DNA from: Lacinutrix sp. Bg11-31
GTDB taxonomy: Bacteria; Bacteroidota; Bacteroidia; Flavobacteriales; Flavobacteriaceae
DNA: 64,000 bases
NCBI RefSeq assembly: GCF_002831665.1
Contig: NZ_CP025118.1
Span: forward strand, 434,001 to 498,000
Reading direction: 5' to 3'
Shown here: piece after piece, positions 61,195-64,000 of the stretch
Layout of the letters: each line of letters begins with the position of its first letter
Numbering within the stretch: position 1 is the first letter of the stretch
Program-made: the position numbers and the translations under genes
Notes under the pieces: model-generated
What the model saw: only the letters and a program-made list of their open reading frames with translations
Told to the model about the DNA's origin: nothing
Databases searched by the model: none

Positions 61195-61214
61195 TTATTA
61201 AGTTTTATAAAATT

Positions 61215-61250
61215 AAAAGAGTCTTCAATATAATATTGAAGGCTCTTTTG
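61215..61250. terminator. Bidirectional intrinsic terminator
   Basis: AAAAGAGTCTTCAATA/TATTGAAGGCTCTTTT with one T-G pair and a 3-nt loop, between convergent genes. Confidence 0.85.
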
Positions 61251-61254
61251 TTTG

Positions 61255-61809
61255 TTAAAAATTGTCAGGTAGCTCAATTTTAACTTTATACCCTTTTAAC
61301 TCATGTAAATAATCTTGATGTGAAAAATCTTGATGATCGAATTCTTCTTGTCTAGCCTTTTTAGTTTCTATTCGCTTAAGTGCTTTTAGGTAACGTTTTA
61401 CTTCGGTCTTATCGTTTAATATTAAACCAGGAACTTCAATTGATTTTCCATTATCATCTTTAGCTACCATTGTAAAGTAAGATGAGTTACAGTGTTTCAT
61501 TTTTCCTGTTTGTATATTTTCTGCTTCAACACGAATACCAACAACCATAGAGGTTCTACCAACATAATTAACAGAAGCTTTCATTGTAACTAGCTCTCCA
61601 ACTTCTATTGGATTTAAAAAATCTACAGTATCTACAGAAGCAGTTACACAATATGCTTTAGAGTGTTTACTAGCACATGCAAAAGCAATATTATCCATAA
61701 TGCTTAATATGTAACCTCCATGAATTTTTCCACTAAAATTAGAATGGGAAGGCTTCATTAATTCTGAAAGATTTATCCTCGAGCTATCAACTTTTCTATA
61801 ATTTGGCAT
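61255..61809 (-). CDS. Acyl-CoA thioesterase, hotdog fold
   Basis: A 184-residue YciA/BACH-like thioesterase that hydrolyses acyl-CoA to free acid and CoA. The hotdog signature GKIHGGYILSIMDNIAFACA carries the catalytic Asp of MDNIAF, and TASVDTVDFLNPIEVGELV fits the substrate-binding strand (quoted in parts: GKIHGGYILSIMDN, ASVDTVDFLNPI). A charged 45-residue C-terminal extension is added. The next gene ends 4 bp upstream, so the two are co-transcribed. Confidence 0.9.
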   Translation of the reverse strand: MPNYRKVDSSRINLSELMKPSHSNFSGKIHGGYILSIMDNIAFACASKHSKAYCVTASVDTVDFLNPIEVGELVTMKASVNYVGRTSMVVGIRVEAENIQTGKMKHCNSSYFTMVAKDDNGKSIEVPGLILNDKTEVKRYLKALKRIETKKARQEEFDHQDFSHQDYLHELKGYKVKIELPDNF

Positions 61810-61813
61810 GTTA

Positions 61814-62173
61814 TTATTCGTTATTAGATGTGTTTAATTCAACCTTAGAAACAAAATATTGTGTATCACCAAGCCAAAATAAAGATTTGTAGCGTTCAAA
61901 ATAAGTAAGTTTAACTAAACGACCTTGGTATTTGTTTAAGTCTTCAATAACTTTAGTTTCTCCGGCTTCTACCGAGAATTTGAAAATTTGAGCCTCACTA
62001 ACACCTTGGCTAATTTCTCCTTCCCAAGTTTTAAACAAAACGCCTTTACTGCTAAATTTCACCAATTCACCAGCACGAACACCTTCACTATAAGAGGCAT
62101 AATAGATAAAAGCAAAATAACCAGCTATTATAAGAAGTATTACTACAAATGTTTTAAATAAAAATTTCATCAT
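61814..62173 (-). CDS. Conserved membrane-anchored protein, unknown function
   Basis: A 119-residue protein with an N-terminal TM anchor (about 5-24, FKTFVVILLIIAGYFAFIYY) and a beta-rich outside domain (EGVRAGELVKFSSKGVLFKTWEG). Flavobacterial homologs are often mislabelled 6-phosphogluconate dehydrogenase, but no such domain is present. It sits between rmuC and the thioesterase gene with gaps of 12 and 4 bp, so all three are one operon. The start is one of two consecutive ATGs. Confidence 0.75.
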   Translation of the reverse strand: MMKFLFKTFVVILLIIAGYFAFIYYASYSEGVRAGELVKFSSKGVLFKTWEGEISQGVSEAQIFKFSVEAGETKVIEDLNKYQGRLVKLTYFERYKSLFWLGDTQYFVSKVELNTSNNE

Positions 62174-62185
62174 ATTGTTAGTTTA

Positions 62186-63580
62186 TTATTCGTCGATTTG
62201 AGCGCGTTTTATAATTTTTTCAGGTAGCGCTTTTTTTGCTTTTGCTCCTAGCTTTTTAATTTTTTCAACACTAGTAATAAGGTTTCCTTTTCCTTCTACT
62301 AATTTATTCATTGCAGCAGAATAATCTTTTTTAGCATCGTCAATTTTCTTTCCAACTCCAGTTAAATCAGTTACCAAGCCATGAAATTTATCGTATAAAG
62401 CACCTGCTTGACGCGCAATTTCAATGGCATTCTGTTGCTGTTTTTCGTTATTCCACATACTGTCAACGGTTCTTAAAGTGGCTAAAAGCGTAGAAGGTGT
62501 AACAATAACAATGTTTTTTTCGAAAGCTTTATTGTATAAAGAGTTATCTGCATTAATTGCTACTGCAAAAGCAGGCTCAATTGGTACAAAAAGTAATACA
62601 AAATCTGGGCTTTCTATATCGTATAAATCCTCATATTTCTTGTCAGAGAGTTGATCTACGTGTCTTCTAATAGAATTAATATGTGCTTTTAAATACGTTT
62701 CTCTATCCTCGTCTTCTGCGTTAACGTAACGCTCGTAATCTGTTAAAGACACTTTACTGTCAATAATCATTTTTTTATTGTCTGGTAAGTGTAGTACAAT
62801 ATCTGGTAATACTCTTGTACCATCTTCTCTAGTGAAATTTTGTTGTACAAAATACTCTCTGTCTTTTTCTAAACCAGATTTTTCAAGAACACGTTCTAAA
62901 ACTAGTTCTCCCCAATTTCCTTGCATTTTACTGTCGCCTTTTAAAGCTCTGGTAAGGTTGGTTGCTTCCTTCGTCATTTGTTGGTTTAAATCTTTTAAGC
63001 CTAACAATTGTTCTTTTAAAGCAGAATGCATACTTATACTTTCCTTTTGAGTATCGTCTACTTTCTTTTCGAATAGCTGAATTTTCTCTTGTAAAGGATT
63101 TAAAATGCTCTTTATATTTTCTTTATTCTGAAGTGTGAATTTTTCAGATTTAGCATCAAGAATTTTATTAGCAAGATTCTCGAAATCTGTTCGTAATCGT
63201 TTTTGTTGTTCTTCTAACTCTTCATCTCTTTTAAGATTAAGTTTTTGAAGGTTTTCGAATTCCGAATTTCTACGTGCTAATTCCGTATTTAAAAAGTCTT
63301 TTTCACGTCTAATATCTTCACGTTCAACTTCAATCTTAGAAATAGTTTCTTTTAATTCTGTTAACTGATTGTCGAAAGTTTGGTTTTGTTTTTGGTTCTC
63401 TGTTTCCGAAAACAGCTTGAAGTCGTTAAACTGTTGTTGTAAGTTATTATTGCGTTCTTCTAAAGTGCTTTTTTCGCTTTTACTTTTTAGTTTAGTAAAA
63501 AGCATTCCTAAATAACCACCAATAATGGCTGAAATTAATATAGCAAGAATAAGGATAATGTTGTCGTTCATGTAATACAT
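62186..63580 (-). CDS. rmuC: DNA recombination protein RmuC
   Basis: A 464-residue RmuC: an N-terminal TM anchor (about 5-25, ILILAILISAIIGGYLGMLF), a long coiled coil (about 30-170) and the conserved RmuC nuclease-like domain (MQGNWGELVLERVLEKSGL, DSKVSLTDYERYVN, FVLLFVPIEPAFAVAI). RmuC limits recombination at inverted repeats. An in-frame ATG three codons in, at 63571, is an alternative start. Confidence 0.93.
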   Translation of the reverse strand: MYYMNDNIILILAILISAIIGGYLGMLFTKLKSKSEKSTLEERNNNLQQQFNDFKLFSETENQKQNQTFDNQLTELKETISKIEVEREDIRREKDFLNTELARRNSEFENLQKLNLKRDEELEEQQKRLRTDFENLANKILDAKSEKFTLQNKENIKSILNPLQEKIQLFEKKVDDTQKESISMHSALKEQLLGLKDLNQQMTKEATNLTRALKGDSKMQGNWGELVLERVLEKSGLEKDREYFVQQNFTREDGTRVLPDIVLHLPDNKKMIIDSKVSLTDYERYVNAEDEDRETYLKAHINSIRRHVDQLSDKKYEDLYDIESPDFVLLFVPIEPAFAVAINADNSLYNKAFEKNIVIVTPSTLLATLRTVDSMWNNEKQQQNAIEIARQAGALYDKFHGLVTDLTGVGKKIDDAKKDYSAAMNKLVEGKGNLITSVEKIKKLGAKAKKALPEKIIKRAQIDE

Positions 63581-63642
63581 TGAATTTTATCAAAGATAAT
63601 TATTTTGATGAAAAATGTAGGAATGTAAAGAAAAGATATAAG

Positions 63643-64000
63643 CTAATTACGTAAGATTTTTATATCACTAATTATGCGTTTAACATCGTCATTATTAGTT
63701 CCATCATAAATACCTCGAATTTGCTTTTTTGTATCTACTAATATAAAATTTGGTGTGTGTATAAAATCTTGTAATCCTCCATCACCTTTCTCTACAACAG
63801 CAAAGTAGCTTTTACGAGCAAGATTATAGATGTGTTTTTTATTACCAGTTGTTACATTCCATTTAACATCTATAACACCTTTGTTTTTTGCATATTCGTG
63901 TAAAACGGGAACACTATCAATTGTTGGAGTTACAGATATTGATAGGAACATTACATCTGGATTATTTAAAAATGCCTTTTGAATTTTGAACATATTATTT
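63643..64000 (-). CDS. SCO1/SenC family protein (N-terminus off window)
   Basis: The frame is open to the right edge and reads NNMFKIQKAFLNNPDV, then MFLSISVTPTIDSVPVLHEY, the post-CxxxC part of SCO proteins, and FIHTPNFILVDTKKQIRGIYDG, which keeps the copper-ligand His. The Cys motif must lie beyond the window, so the ATG at 63993 is internal. It is a second SCO protein, similar in this part to the one at 31605, but in an ordinary context. The gap to rmuC is 62 bp on the same strand. Confidence 0.9.
   Translation of the reverse strand, partial: NNMFKIQKAFLNNPDVMFLSISVTPTIDSVPVLHEYAKNKGVIDVKWNVTTGNKKHIYNLARKSYFAVVEKGDGGLQDFIHTPNFILVDTKKQIRGIYDGTNNDDVKRIISDIKILRN

Noticed and set aside
1..64000. 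CRISPR arrays, tRNA or rRNA genes, prophage or IS elements
   Set aside because: No spaced direct repeats, no cloverleaf-like or rRNA sequences, and no transposase, integrase or phage protein motifs were seen on either strand.

Overview
The window reads as a chromosomal stretch from a marine-type Flavobacteriaceae bacterium (Bacteroidota). The reasons are: strongly AT-rich DNA; TAnnTTTG-type -7 promoter boxes; four proteins ending in type IX secretion (T9SS) sorting tails; DUF4199 and DUF6090 proteins; a CarB without its C-terminal regulatory domain; and A-rich rather than Shine-Dalgarno-like start contexts. No rRNA, tRNA, CRISPR array, IS element or phage gene was seen.

Layout. 0-8 kb: a BNR-repeat exported protein cut by the left edge, a VWA protein paired with a MoxR-like AAA+ ATPase, an alpha/beta-hydrolase/OsmC fusion, a YdeI-family protein and an M1 aminopeptidase. 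8-16 kb: a fatty-acid beta-oxidation operon (marR, FadN-type HAD/ECH, thiolase, acyl-CoA dehydrogenase) beside a long-chain acyl-CoA ligase. 16-24 kb: an AraC-type regulator, purL (carrying an in-frame palindromic repeat), a T9SS-exported endonuclease I and an RsmB-type rRNA methyltransferase. 39-64 kb: housekeeping and envelope genes (MsbA-like ABC exporter, phosphohexomutase, GT2, L31, GlmU-like, tandem YhhN-like membrane proteins, peptide SBP, MtaB, lytic transglycosylase, cardiolipin synthase, L34, CarB, a T9SS cupredoxin, thioesterase, RmuC, a partial SCO protein).

The accessory heart is 24-39.4 kb. Two ECF sigma modules face each other across it. Each has a sigma factor, a small single-TM protein and a 158-aa Spy/CpxP-like protein. 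Between them lie two CotH-kinase-fold proteins, three EF-hand proteins, two YHYH proteins, a MORN/YwqK-type lipoprotein, an SCO copper protein, a DUF6090 protein and a YCF48-like lipoprotein. Six intergenic sites share the bipartite sequence (A/G)CGCAAGTT-N13-GCATCTAA, always with exactly 13 bp between the boxes. One lies upstream of the first sigma gene itself and the others upstream of five transcription units of the cluster. This looks like an autoregulated ECF promoter and its local regulon, controlling an exported set of calcium-, copper- and phosphotransfer-related proteins. It is the best candidate here for an undescribed system.

The same region shows recent rearrangement. A ~1.4 kb segment is duplicated on both sides of the second CotH gene with reciprocal decay: in the left copy the YCF48-like gene is intact and the sensor gene truncated; in the right copy the YCF48-like gene is broken and the sensor gene intact. 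A third YhhN-like paralog near 48 kb is also a pseudogene.
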